64,000 nucleotides of DNA, from contig BTQL01000004.1 of NCBI GenBank assembly GCA_036985855.1, positions 1 to 64,000 of the forward strand, given 5' to 3'. How positions within the stretch are numbered: position 1 is the stretch's first letter; each line of letters opens with the position of its first letter. The notes under the pieces are model-generated. The model was not told where the DNA came from. It did not search any database and worked only from the letters and a program-made list of their open reading frames with translations. Below, piece by piece: positions 26,725 to 35,529 of the stretch. Both the position numbers and the translations under genes were made by a program. The stretch comes from B3-G11 sp036985855 (GTDB taxonomy: Bacteria > Actinomycetota > Acidimicrobiia > Spongiisociales > UBA5794).

Positions 26725-27579
26725 ATGACGCTCTACACACTGCATACTCCTCCACCGATGAAGAGTCCCATTCTTGTTTTCGGTCTTGCGGGATGGGGAG
26801 ATGCCGCTTCGGCTGCGAGTGATGCCGCCGATTGGCTCGCGGAAGACGGACAACCGATCGTCACTTTCGATCCTGACTCGGTTTTCGATTATCGGTCCAA
26901 CCGCCCGATCCTCAGATTCAGCGCAGGGGAAGCTCAGTCGCTCGCTTGGCCTCGTATGGAGATCGTACATGTGCGGCCCTCCGGGAGGGATGTACTTGTC
27001 ATGGTTGGCAACGAGCCTGATTACGCGTGGGCTCGTATCAGCGACGCGCTGGGGGATCTTGTGCAGCACCTCGACGTCGCTCATCTCGTGACACTCGGAT
27101 CTGTTCCGACGCCTGTTCGGCACGGACTGGACACCGCTGTGTTTTGCACGACGTCAGACCCCAGGTTGCTCTTGCCGGGCGACGAGATGCTCATGGATGA
27201 GATCATCGTGCCTGCGGCAGCCGGGACCGTGTTCCGCTCAGCCGTACAGGATGTCGGCGTCGAGGCGATCGGGTACTGGGCACAGGTTCCGCAGTATGTC
27301 GGAAGACCGTATCACCCTGCGGTCCTGGGTTTGTTGGGAAAGGTATCTGCCCAGATCGGTGCAGAGTTCGACGTTGCCGAAATGGAGGAGGAGGCACGAG
27401 TGCAGATCGATCGTCTTGATGAGATCATCTCGCAGCGGTCGGCGGCTGCTGAGTTCATCGAAGGACTCGAGGACCGTGTTGGCACGACGTCGAAGGTCCC
27501 GGACGATCTACCGACTGCCGACGAGATTGCTGATGAGGTACTCAAGTTCCTTCAGAATCCGGACGCCGAAGAAAACTGA
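26725..27579 (+). CDS. PAC2 family protein
   Basis: A 284-residue PAC2-domain protein, related to eukaryotic proteasome assembly chaperone 2; actinobacterial members have no proven role. Signature segments are LVFGLAGWGDAASAASDAADWL (~18-39), VMVGNEPDYAWARI (~92-105) and VTLGSVPTPVRHG (~121-133). The C-terminal part (~220-284) is helical, acidic and probably coiled-coil. The adjacent bpa gene supports a proteasome-related role (inference). It is convergent with the FHA gene, with 63 bases between. Confidence 0.88.
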   Translation: MTLYTLHTPPPMKSPILVFGLAGWGDAASAASDAADWLAEDGQPIVTFDPDSVFDYRSNRPILRFSAGEAQSLAWPRMEIVHVRPSGRDVLVMVGNEPDYAWARISDALGDLVQHLDVAHLVTLGSVPTPVRHGLDTAVFCTTSDPRLLLPGDEMLMDEIIVPAAAGTVFRSAVQDVGVEAIGYWAQVPQYVGRPYHPAVLGLLGKVSAQIGAEFDVAEMEEEARVQIDRLDEIISQRSAAAEFIEGLEDRVGTTSKVPDDLPTADEIADEVLKFLQNPDAEEN

Positions 27580-27642
27580 TTCCGTCGGTTCCCAGATCGC
27601 TCGGCCAGGCGACCTCGATGGCGTGCGCGAGTGTTCGTAGCT

Positions 27643-28242
27643 CTAGCTTCCCAGGATCCCTACGAAGAGAGTCATGACGGCGAGAACTGCCGTGACGGCG
27701 ATCATCGCCCAAACGGACCAGGTCAAGCCTTTGACCGAGCTGATCTGATCGCGCAGAGCAGCGGTTAGGGCAGCAAGTTCAGCGTCCGAGGCGCTCGCGA
27801 CAGGTGCGGGTTTCGCCGTAGTACTTTCGACGACAGCCGTGGCGTTTTCGACGGACTTCGTGGGCTTTCCCTTGTCCTTCTTTGGTTCTTCCGGCATGAC
27901 GAACGCGTCGATTTCGTCTTGAATCGAATCGTCCAGTGACCCATCGGGGCCGGCCAGAGGCATGAACGAGACGGTTTCTCCGTCGGTCGGATGCCCGAGA
28001 TAGAGGGTGGTTGGTCCGGTGATGACTGTCGTCTGGATCCGCTGGCCGTCAGAGAAGATGCCATTGCGGCTGCCGGCGTCCTCGACCTTCCAAACGGTTC
28101 CATCGAAGGAGGCCACAGCGTGTTTTCGGGATATCCCGGGTCGAACGATTCGTATGGTTGAGGCAGCGTCTGAGCCGATGAGGGCAGTGGCGTCATCGTC
28201 GACGGTCGTTTCGCTTCCTTGGTAGATGATTTTCAGTGGCAC
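27643..28242 (-). CDS. FHA-domain protein with C-terminal membrane anchor
   Basis: A 199-residue protein. The N-terminal forkhead-associated domain (residues ~1-90) has phosphothreonine-binding marks IGSD, RPGISRKHA and the DAGSRNGIF loop. A Lys/Glu/Thr-rich linker follows. A single C-terminal helix (WSVWAMIAVTAVLAVMTLFVGIL) ends two residues before the stop, giving a tail-anchored topology with the FHA domain in the cytoplasm. It is a candidate reader of Ser/Thr kinase signals at the membrane. No kinase gene is adjacent. Confidence 0.88.
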   Translation of the reverse strand: MPLKIIYQGSETTVDDDATALIGSDAASTIRIVRPGISRKHAVASFDGTVWKVEDAGSRNGIFSDGQRIQTTVITGPTTLYLGHPTDGETVSFMPLAGPDGSLDDSIQDEIDAFVMPEEPKKDKGKPTKSVENATAVVESTTAKPAPVASASDAELAALTAALRDQISSVKGLTWSVWAMIAVTAVLAVMTLFVGILGS

Positions 28243-28370
28243 GTCGCCCCCCGGGTGACTTCGATGCAGGTCACATGAGCGTAGCCCACCTGTGTTTCTG
28301 GAACGAACATCTTCGGGACGGGCAGCGGCACTAGCCTGATGACTACAGATTCCGAGGAGGAGGTCCGCCC

Positions 28371-29039
28371 ATGAAGGTCGGCGATGTCATGAGTACCGAG
28401 GTCATCACGATCGATGCAGATGCTCCGCTAAAGGAGGCTGCGACCGCAATGGTGCATTCCGGTGTGAGCGGACTTCCCGTCGTCGATGACGACCGCAAGG
28501 TCGTCGGAATCATCACTGAGGCTGACTTCGTGACAGCTGAGGCCAATCGGTCCTGGGGCCGTCAGAGGCGTCGCTTGCTCGCTAATTTTCTTGGTGAGAC
28601 CACTCCACCGAACGCCAAGACGGTGTCAGACGTGATGACCGCTGATCCGCATACGATCGATAGTGGGTCATCTGTCACAGAAGCCGCGCGAGCGATGACG
28701 GATCTGCGGGTGAAGAGACTTCCCGTCATCTTTCCTGACGGAATTCTCTGCGGAATCATCTCCCGCGCCGATGTCATGGCTATCTTTGCACGGCCTGACG
28801 AAGCGCTTGCGGACGAGATCGTCAGCAGTGTCGTGGTGGACGTGCTGCAACTGCTACCAGGGGAAGTGACGGTAAAGGTCAAGGAGGGTGTCGCTGAGAT
28901 CTCCGGCCACGTGTCGACGCGGATGGACGGCCGGATGCTCGAGGAACTGGCCTCCCGGGTCGAGGGCATTGTGGCCGTCGACTCGACGGTGACCTGGACC
29001 CACGGAGAACCAGAACCTGGATCTGTTCCCGGAATCTGA
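28371..29039 (+). CDS. CBS-pair plus BON domain protein
   Basis: A 222-residue protein with two CBS motifs (residues ~1-60 and ~83-140; VMSTEVITIDADAPLKEAA and VMTADPHTIDSGSSVTEAA), which usually bind adenine nucleotides. A C-terminal BON domain (~150-208; LPGEVTVKVKEGVAEISGHV) follows. The CBS-BON arrangement is common in actinobacteria; roles in energy sensing or stress are proposed for relatives, none proven here. Start ATG 28371 follows GAGGAGGAGG, one of the strongest ribosome sites in the window. Confidence 0.88.
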   Translation: MKVGDVMSTEVITIDADAPLKEAATAMVHSGVSGLPVVDDDRKVVGIITEADFVTAEANRSWGRQRRRLLANFLGETTPPNAKTVSDVMTADPHTIDSGSSVTEAARAMTDLRVKRLPVIFPDGILCGIISRADVMAIFARPDEALADEIVSSVVVDVLQLLPGEVTVKVKEGVAEISGHVSTRMDGRMLEELASRVEGIVAVDSTVTWTHGEPEPGSVPGI

Positions 29040-29177
29040 CTTTTCCAGAGTACGGACCAACGAATCACGACGAGAACCATCGCCAATTTGGTGCACGTCG
29101 CCTGTTCTCGCACAAAACGGGAATTCACACACCGCCGTAGTCGTTATAAGGTTCACGGAGAGAAAAGGGATGGCACA

Positions 29178-29459
29178 TTGCTTACGTTGAGCGATCTGAT
29201 GTGGGAACCAGACGCCGGCTGGAGAAAAGCTGCTGCATGCAGCGGTGTCGAGAGCGACACTTTCTTTCCAGCGTCTGACGAAGAATCCGCGGCCAAGGCC
29301 GCAAAGGCGATCTGCGCCGAATGTCCTGTGCGTGACGCATGTTTGCAGTATGCGTTGGCAACAAACCAAGCGGCCGGTGTCTGGGGCGGCCTCGATTCAG
29401 GAGAACGGCGGCGAATGCGTCGCAGGCTGCGTGACCGCGAACGCCGCAAGGCGTCCTGA
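29178..29459 (+). CDS. WhiB-family iron-sulfur transcription factor
   Basis: A ~93-residue WhiB-like protein carrying the four-Cys [4Fe-4S] site: one Cys in WRKAAACSGV and C-x2-C-x5-C in CAECPVRDAC. The GVWGGLDSGERRRMRRR turn and basic C-terminus for DNA or sigma-factor contact follow. WhiB proteins are exclusive to actinobacteria and act as redox/NO-sensitive regulators, typically by binding the primary sigma factor. TTG 29178 follows AAAAGGGA and gives a normal length. An in-frame extension to 29088 is unlike the family. Possible -10 TATAAG sits at about 29144. It ends 6 bases from the convergent permease stop. Confidence 0.9.
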   Translation: MLTLSDLMWEPDAGWRKAAACSGVESDTFFPASDEESAAKAAKAICAECPVRDACLQYALATNQAAGVWGGLDSGERRRMRRRLRDRERRKAS

Positions 29460-29465
29460 CGGGTT

Positions 29466-30332
29466 TCAGGAAGAAACGCGGTCCTTTGTAGGTCTGGTCT
29501 GTTTGTTGTGCGCTCTCAGCTCCTGTGTCAGCGACTTTGTCGCCAACACGATGAAGAACAGGACGATGGGGATCAACGCCATCGTCGCTGAGCCAGACGT
29601 GCCCAGGTGGTAGCTGATGATGAGCCCACCCAGCACAGAGAGGATGCCGATCGCTCCCGCTGTCAGCATCATGGTCGGTACCCTGCGCACGAGAAGTGCT
29701 GCGGTTGCCGGAGGGCCGACCATCAGCCCGAACACGAGCAGTGTGCCGACCGTCTGGAATGAGCCCACGATCGAAAGCGTGATCAGCACGAGCAGGATGG
29801 CGTGGGTCACTCGCGGCTTGAGCCCGAACAATTCGGCTTTCAGGTCGTTGAACGCAAGCACAAGCAACCGTCGGTATAACAGCGTCGTTCCACCAATGGT
29901 TGCCACAGCAACGACAGCGAGAACAGCGATGTCGGAACTGGACACGCCCAGAGCGTTGCCGAAGAGGATCGCGTTGAGGGTTCCGCTCGCTCCCTCCGTC
30001 GTCGAGATCAGGATCACGCCGAGGGCGAGCATTCCTGCGAACAGCAAGCCGATGCCTGTGTCTTCTGAGAACTCGGTCTGGCGGTGTACGAAGTTGATGC
30101 CCGCAACCATCACAAGAGCGGCGGCAATGGCGCCGATGAGCACATTGAAATCGAACAACACGGCAAGAGCGATTCCCGGAATCACACCATGAATCAATGC
30201 ATCACCAAGGAACGTCATCCCACGGATCACCACCCAGGTACCGACCACAGCAAACACAATCGCCGCGAGCGATCCCGCGATCAGTGCCCTTTGCTGAAAC
30301 GCGAGCGAAAAAGGTTCGAGCAACCAATCCAT
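29466..30332 (-). CDS. Zinc/manganese-type ABC transporter permease (ZnuB-like), isolated
   Basis: A 288-residue ABC-3 family permease with eight to nine hydrophobic helices. Family marks are VVIRGMTFLGDALIHGVIPGIALA (~33-56), EDTGIGLLFAGMLALGV (~90-106) and QTVGTLLVFGLMVGPPATAALL (~194-215). Such permeases import Zn, Mn or chelated iron with a binding protein and an ATPase. Neither partner is next to it: upstream lies a cyclophilin gene and downstream a convergent whiB. It must recruit partners encoded elsewhere or be a remnant. The frame is intact. Confidence 0.88.
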   Translation of the reverse strand: MDWLLEPFSLAFQQRALIAGSLAAIVFAVVGTWVVIRGMTFLGDALIHGVIPGIALAVLFDFNVLIGAIAAALVMVAGINFVHRQTEFSEDTGIGLLFAGMLALGVILISTTEGASGTLNAILFGNALGVSSSDIAVLAVVAVATIGGTTLLYRRLLVLAFNDLKAELFGLKPRVTHAILLVLITLSIVGSFQTVGTLLVFGLMVGPPATAALLVRRVPTMMLTAGAIGILSVLGGLIISYHLGTSGSATMALIPIVLFFIVLATKSLTQELRAHNKQTRPTKDRVSS

Positions 30333-30451
30333 TGAGGGCCACGGTAGCGACTCATGTCGAGCCAGTCGTCGATCATCGTGAGCCCTGTGTTCTCAACTGC
30401 CGAAACGTACATCGACGGTCCACGCAGCGGCGCTCGTAGCCTGCAGCGGGA

Positions 30452-30961
30452 CTATTTCTCGGTGATCGTCACCGAGTTGATCGTAACCGGATCGTGCGGG
30501 CGGTCCTGTGCTCCGGCCTGAGCCCCCGCGATTGCGTCCACGACATCGAGGCCTTCGGTCACCTCGCCGAAGATCGTGTACTGGTTCGGCAGTCCGTAGT
30601 CGGCGTGCATGATGAAGAACTGCGAACCGTTGGTGTTCGGACCTGAGTTCGCCATTGCGAGCGTTCCGCGGTCGTAGGACGTCTTGGAGTGAGCCTCGTC
30701 GCGGAATCTGTATCCGGGACCGCCCCGGCCCGTGCCGGTCGGGTCGCCGCCCTGAACCATGAAACCCGGGATGACACGGTGGAAGATGACGTCGTCGTAG
30801 AAGCCGTCGTTTCCGAGAAACATGAAATTGTTGACGGTCTGAGGTGCATCAGCGGCGTATAACTCCACCGAGATGTCACCTGCACTCGTGTGAAGCACCG
30901 CTTCGTACGACTTGGAGAGATCGATCGTCATCTCCGGTGCTGCTTCGTATTGTTTGCTCAT
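30452..30961 (-). CDS. Cyclophilin-type peptidyl-prolyl isomerase
   Basis: A 169-residue cytoplasmic cyclophilin. Active-site residues are visible: FHRVIPGFMVQGGDPTGTGRGGPGYRF (catalytic Arg in FHRV), MANSGPNTNGSQFFI and the C-terminal FGEVTEGLDVVDAI. No signal peptide is present. ATG 30961 gives the normal length; the frame is open upstream to 31195 but those residues lie inside the helicase gene and its spacer. It is 56 bases downstream of the DEAD-box gene on the same strand. Confidence 0.93.
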   Translation of the reverse strand: MSKQYEAAPEMTIDLSKSYEAVLHTSAGDISVELYAADAPQTVNNFMFLGNDGFYDDVIFHRVIPGFMVQGGDPTGTGRGGPGYRFRDEAHSKTSYDRGTLAMANSGPNTNGSQFFIMHADYGLPNQYTIFGEVTEGLDVVDAIAGAQAGAQDRPHDPVTINSVTITEK

Positions 30962-31017
30962 GCTTGCTCCTGTCCGAGTTCTCGGATTCCGCCAGGAGAG
31001 TATCGATCGACTCTCTC

Positions 31018-32253
31018 CTAGAACCCGCGGCGCTTTCGTTTCTTGATCGACTTTGCCTTGAAGGGTGCTTCTTCGGGTGGCGGCTCCCAGGAGGCGAGAT
31101 CGGCCAAACGTTCGTCGTTTGAGAACATCTTGACAATAGGAACGTTGAGGTCCGCTCTCCGTTGGATGCCGAGCACCTCGTTCACCTGGTCCCACTCGAC
31201 GAGAGTCACGACGAGACCTTCTTCGCCTGCACGGGCAGTCCGCCCGCTGCGGTGGAGGTACGTCTTTGGGTCGTCTGGTGGGTCGAAGTGAACGACAACG
31301 TCGATCCCATCGATGTGAAGTCCGCGTGCAGCAACGTTCGTTGCAACGAGCACTTTCACTTTTCCGTCAGTGAACCGGCTCAAGGACTGTTCCCGCTTTC
31401 GCTGAGGAAGGTCGCCGTGGATCGGTGCAGCGGCGACGTCGAGCTCGCGAAGGTCTCTCGAGAGACGGTCAGCCCCGGCCTTGGTCCTGGTGAACGCCAG
31501 GACGCGATCATTGTGCTTTGAGAGCTCCTTCACGACCTTGGCTTTGTCCATGTAGTGGACCTTGAGGAACCGATGTTCCATGCTCTCGACCGTCTCAGTG
31601 GGCGACTCGACCCTGTGGTCCACGGGATCACTCATGTACCGGTCGATGAGTTCCCGAACCTGGTGGTCGAGTGTTGCGGAAAAGAGGAAGGTCTGGCGAT
31701 CATCGGGCAGATGGCTCATGATCGCTCGTACCTGAGGCATGAACCCCATGTCGGCCATCTGATCGGCTTCGTCGATCGTCACAATGCTGATGTCCTGTGG
31801 ATCGAACGCCTTGCGTTCAATCAGGTCGATCAGTCGCCCAGGTGTCGCGATGGCAACGGACGCCCCGCGGTTCAGGGCCTCGGTTTGTGGTCCCATCGGC
31901 GCTCCGCCGTATACGGACACGGCAGTGAGCCCGCGCAGTTCGAGGAACGGTGTGAGTGCGCGGGTGACCTGGACTGCGAGCTCACGTGTCGGGACGAGGA
32001 CGAGTCCTTGGGGTCGCTTTGGTCTCCCCTTGGTGACGTGCATGATCATCGGCAAGCCGAAGGCGAGGGTTTTGCCAGAACCGGTCTCCGCTTTGCCAGT
32101 GATGTCCTTGCCCGCTATCGCGTCTGACATCGTCATCTTCTGGATCGGAAACGGAGATGTGATGCCTTGTGTCTTGAGTTCAGAAACGAGGTCTTCGTCG
32201 ACGCCAAGGTCGGTAAAGGTTGTCGCGTTTTCAGTGGATTGGTCTGTAGTCAT
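31018..32253 (-). CDS. DEAD-box ATP-dependent RNA helicase
   Basis: A 411-residue DEAD-box helicase. The motifs run in order: Q motif PFPIQKMT, Walker A AETGSGKT, PTRELAVQ, TPGRL, DEAD (IDEADQMADMGF), SAT, then the C-terminal lobe with ATNVAARGLHIDGI and HRSGRTARAG. The tail is short and basic (KSIKKRKRRGF), suitable for RNA contact. Relatives remodel rRNA or mRNA, often at low temperature; the specific role is not readable. It stands upstream of the cyclophilin gene on the same strand. Confidence 0.93.
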   Translation of the reverse strand: MTTDQSTENATTFTDLGVDEDLVSELKTQGITSPFPIQKMTMSDAIAGKDITGKAETGSGKTLAFGLPMIMHVTKGRPKRPQGLVLVPTRELAVQVTRALTPFLELRGLTAVSVYGGAPMGPQTEALNRGASVAIATPGRLIDLIERKAFDPQDISIVTIDEADQMADMGFMPQVRAIMSHLPDDRQTFLFSATLDHQVRELIDRYMSDPVDHRVESPTETVESMEHRFLKVHYMDKAKVVKELSKHNDRVLAFTRTKAGADRLSRDLRELDVAAAPIHGDLPQRKREQSLSRFTDGKVKVLVATNVAARGLHIDGIDVVVHFDPPDDPKTYLHRSGRTARAGEEGLVVTLVEWDQVNEVLGIQRRADLNVPIVKMFSNDERLADLASWEPPPEEAPFKAKSIKKRKRRGF

Positions 32254-32349
32254 TCCCTAGGGCGAGGTAGACGAGGTGAGCCCCTGTAGTGAAGGTAGCT
32301 GCCCTGGATCGATAGTCCGTGCGTTTGTCGCACGCGATGGACCATACGG

Positions 32350-33132
32350 TCAGCGCCTTCGGGCTGCCCGCTTGCTCTGGCCCCGCCCGATGGCATAGCT
32401 GACAGCAGCGAGAACAATGGCTCCGGAAGCTGCGGTCGTTCTCTTCATCACTTTCTTGCGCGTTCGAGAGAACTCGACGATCGGCCACCCGCGACGGAAT
32501 GCGATCGTTTCGAGCGCGCGATCCGGATTGACGGCAACGGGGTGACCCACGACTTCAAGCATCGGCAGGTCACCCGAGGAATCCGTATAGGCATATGAGC
32601 GAGACAGGTCGTAGCCCCGACGGTCGGCGACGTTTCTGATCGCTTCCGCTTTGCCCTCGCCGTAGCAGAACGGGGCGGCGAGTCTCCCTGTGTACACATC
32701 GTCTACGATCTCAGAAACAGTGCCGATTTCGCCGGTCATCTCCATGGCATTGGCGAACTTCTCAACGATCTCAACCGGCGACGCAGACACGATGTACGTG
32801 TCCCTACCCGCATCGGTGTGCAGGTCGACAAGGCCTCGTGCCTCTCTCTTGACGTCGCTGAGTAGCTTCGGTATGACCTCGTCGGCGAGGTCGGTGAACA
32901 TCGATACCGGTACATCCTTGATGGCCTCGAGGATCCTGCTCTTGACCGCCTCGGTCTTGTCGTCAGATGCACCCGACAGCTTGAACGTCACAGCTGATGC
33001 TGCATCCTTGAGCAGCTGGGCTGTTGGCACCATGCCATTGCGGTATGCAACCCAGCCAAACGTGAAAACAGAGGAACCCCCGATGATCGTCCGGTCGAGG
33101 TCAAAAAAGGCTGCGGCGCCCTTTTCGGTCAT
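32350..33132 (-). CDS. HAD-IB family phosphatase
   Basis: A 260-residue HAD-superfamily subclass IB hydrolase. The nucleophile motif FFDLDRT puts the catalytic Asp at residue 11. Motif II Ser lies in YIVSASPVEIV, and motif III/IV residues in GKAEAIRN and DSSGDLPML. Subclass IB includes phosphoserine phosphatases and lipid phosphatases. The C-terminal ~40 residues hold a basic stretch, a short hydrophobic segment (GAIVLAAVSYAIG) and an RR-rich tail, suggesting membrane association. The start overlaps the acyl-CoA dehydrogenase stop by TCAT, so the two are coupled. Confidence 0.88.
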   Translation of the reverse strand: MTEKGAAAFFDLDRTIIGGSSVFTFGWVAYRNGMVPTAQLLKDAASAVTFKLSGASDDKTEAVKSRILEAIKDVPVSMFTDLADEVIPKLLSDVKREARGLVDLHTDAGRDTYIVSASPVEIVEKFANAMEMTGEIGTVSEIVDDVYTGRLAAPFCYGEGKAEAIRNVADRRGYDLSRSYAYTDSSGDLPMLEVVGHPVAVNPDRALETIAFRRGWPIVEFSRTRKKVMKRTTAASGAIVLAAVSYAIGRGQSKRAARRR

Positions 33133-34901
33133 GCCGAAGTGCCGATGTATTCACCGTCGACAGCGAACAACAGACCGGGACCGTCTGTGGCGGCTGCAAG
33201 CAGGCCGTGCACCTTCGGGAGCAGGTTGACTGCATAGAATCTCGCTGTTGCGACCTTGGCAGCCATCCATGGATCCGAGTCGGCATCGGGCAGCGCAGCC
33301 AAGGCCTGACGGGCGAGGTAATAACCACCTGCGAGTGTTCCCAGCATCTCCTGATACGGTGTCGCGCCGGCCATCCTCGCTTGGACGTCGGCGGACAAGT
33401 TGAGCCACTCGGTTGCCGTCCGCACAGACCGGACGGCATCTGCGAGCTGGGATCGCAGGTCCGAAAGTTCCTGTCCGGCAACACCTAGTGGCCCATCGAG
33501 AGCATCGATCTCATCCAGATACCCCGCTATGACAGACCCGCCACCCATCGGAAGCTTTCGCATGACGAGATCGAGCGCCTGGATACCGTTCGTTCCCTCG
33601 TATATCGGAGTGATCCGCACATCGCGGTAGAACTGCGCAGCTCCGGATTCCTCGATGAAACCCATGCCGCCAAACACTTGTACGCCGATGGAAGCGATCT
33701 CGACGCCGCGGTCCGTACACCAGGACTTTGCAATCGGCGTGAGCAGCGCGAGACGATCTCCACCTGCGGTGCGCGCAGTCTCGTCCTGTGCGTTATGGAA
33801 CCGGTCCTCAGCCGCGGCTGCGTCGTACACGAGACAGCGCATAGCTTCCGTGTATGCCTTCATTGTCATGAGCATCCGCCGAACATCGGCATGATCGATA
33901 ATGGGTGAGGACTCCTGAGATCCGAGCGCTCTTCCCTGAATCCGTTCCTTTGCGTACGCGGCGGCGTGTTCATACGCGCGCTCGGCAACAGACAGACCCT
34001 CAAGTCCGACCTCGAGGCGGGCCTGATTCATCATCGTGAACATGTAGTGCATACCTTGGTTCTCTTCGCCGACGAGATAGCCGGTTGCTCCGTCGAAGGA
34101 CATCACACACGTCGGGCTTGCATGGATACCCAGTTTGCGCTCGATCGACACGATCTCAACGGCATTGCGGCTTCCCGGGGTTCCGTCGTCGTCGAGGATG
34201 AACTTGGGGACGACGAACAGTGAGATGCCCTTCGTGCCTGCAGGCGCGTCCGGCGTGCGGGCGAGGACGAGGTGGATGATGTTGTCCGTGAGATCGTGAT
34301 CACCCCATGTGATGAAGATCTTCGTGCCACTGATCGCATAGCTGCCGTTGTCGTTCTGCACGGCCTTGGTCCGGACCGCACCAACATCCGACCCGGCTGC
34401 TGACTCGGTGAGCACCATCGTTCCCGTCCAGTCGCACGAGATCAGCTTTGCGAGGTACTGATCGCGCAGTTCGTCACTTCCGTGGCGCGTCAGCAAGGTG
34501 ATCCCACTGCCGGTGAGCATCGGATTGAGCGAGAAGGCGAGATTCGCCGACGTCATCATCTCAGAGACGGCTAGACCGACGGCCTTGGGAAATCCGTGGC
34601 CTCCGTACTCCTGGGATCCTGTAACGGCCGTCCAACCAGCGTCGACGAGCTTGCGCCACACCGGCTTGAACTCCTCGGGGGTGACCACATTGCCATCCTC
34701 GAGGATGGCGCCCGTCTGATCACCGATCTCATTCGTCGGAGCGAATACCTCGGAGAAGAAACGAGCAGACTCTTCCAACACACCTTCGATCGTGTCAGGC
34801 TCGACATGTTCGAAACCTGGCAACGCAATGATCGATCGGATGTCCGAAATGGTGTCGAGCGTGAAGGTGATGTCTCTTATGGGGGGTGTGTAGGTGGCCA
34901 T
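33129..34901 (-). CDS. Acyl-CoA dehydrogenase (DmdC/long-chain type)
   Basis: A 590-residue FAD acyl-CoA dehydrogenase with the extra C-terminal domain seen in the ~600-residue group that includes DmdC (3-methylthiopropionyl-CoA dehydrogenase). It starts MATYTPPIRDITFTLDT, the typical lead-in. The flavin site MVLTESAAGSDVGAV lies around residue 160. The catalytic Glu is in PIYEGTNGIQALDL (~430). Substrate cannot be assigned: DmdC-type activity is one option, a branched or long acyl-CoA another. ATG 34901 is chosen; the frame extends back to 35060 into the FKBP gene. It shares a short divergent promoter with that gene and is coupled to the HAD phosphatase. Confidence 0.88.
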   Translation of the reverse strand: MATYTPPIRDITFTLDTISDIRSIIALPGFEHVEPDTIEGVLEESARFFSEVFAPTNEIGDQTGAILEDGNVVTPEEFKPVWRKLVDAGWTAVTGSQEYGGHGFPKAVGLAVSEMMTSANLAFSLNPMLTGSGITLLTRHGSDELRDQYLAKLISCDWTGTMVLTESAAGSDVGAVRTKAVQNDNGSYAISGTKIFITWGDHDLTDNIIHLVLARTPDAPAGTKGISLFVVPKFILDDDGTPGSRNAVEIVSIERKLGIHASPTCVMSFDGATGYLVGEENQGMHYMFTMMNQARLEVGLEGLSVAERAYEHAAAYAKERIQGRALGSQESSPIIDHADVRRMLMTMKAYTEAMRCLVYDAAAAEDRFHNAQDETARTAGGDRLALLTPIAKSWCTDRGVEIASIGVQVFGGMGFIEESGAAQFYRDVRITPIYEGTNGIQALDLVMRKLPMGGGSVIAGYLDEIDALDGPLGVAGQELSDLRSQLADAVRSVRTATEWLNLSADVQARMAGATPYQEMLGTLAGGYYLARQALAALPDADSDPWMAAKVATARFYAVNLLPKVHGLLAAATDGPGLLFAVDGEYIGTSA

Positions 34902-35031
34902 AACGAAAGCGTAGACCGTAGTCGGTGGATGGTAGCCAGTGGGACCTGCACTCCCGATCTTGCCGCGCAGGCCTACGGTTGTCTTCCCCCGGAGTACCCT
35001 CTCGTGAACCATCCGACTCTGGAGTGATCCA

Positions 35032-35529
35032 ATGCGTGTACGCCACATCACGGTTCTCATGGTCGCTATCGGGCTGCTTGCGGCCGCGTGTGGAGGCGGT
35101 GCCGCGGAGGAATTCGTCGTCCAGGATGGCGATCTGGTCGAGGTCCACTACATCGGAACCCTCGACGATGGTTCACAGTTCGACTCGTCGCGAGACCGTG
35201 GAGTGCCCCTTACCTTCACCGTTGGTGCGGAAGCTGTCATCTCAGGATTCGATGAGGCGGTACGTGGAGGAAAGGTCGGCGACGTACGAACCGTTCGAAT
35301 CGAACCCGGGGAGGCGTACGGTGAGTGGAGCGAGGACAACGTCATCGAGGTTCCGTTCAACCCTGAGCAGGGTGATGTGAAGGTCGGCGACCAGGTCTTT
35401 CTCACGAACTCTCAGCGCGCGATCGTGCTCGAGGTGACCGAGCAGACGGTCACGCTCGACGCCAATCACCAGCTCGCGGGTAAGGCGCTCACTTTCGAGA
35501 TCGAGATCCTCGCGATCACCCGTGGTTAG
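35032..35529 (+). CDS. SlyD-like FKBP peptidyl-prolyl isomerase lipoprotein
   Basis: A 165-residue lipoprotein: signal peptide with lipobox LAAAC (Cys ~20), then an FKBP domain interrupted by a SlyD-type insert-in-flap. Marks are VEVHYIGTLDDGSQFDSS, ISGFDEAVRGGKVGD, and the return segment LDANHQLAGKALTFEIEIL. It is expected to act as a chaperone/prolyl isomerase outside the membrane. ATG 35032 follows TGGAG. The C-terminus overlaps the 3' end of the opposing ABC gene by 14 bases. Confidence 0.9.
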   Translation: MRVRHITVLMVAIGLLAAACGGGAAEEFVVQDGDLVEVHYIGTLDDGSQFDSSRDRGVPLTFTVGAEAVISGFDEAVRGGKVGDVRTVRIEPGEAYGEWSEDNVIEVPFNPEQGDVKVGDQVFLTNSQRAIVLEVTEQTVTLDANHQLAGKALTFEIEILAITRG

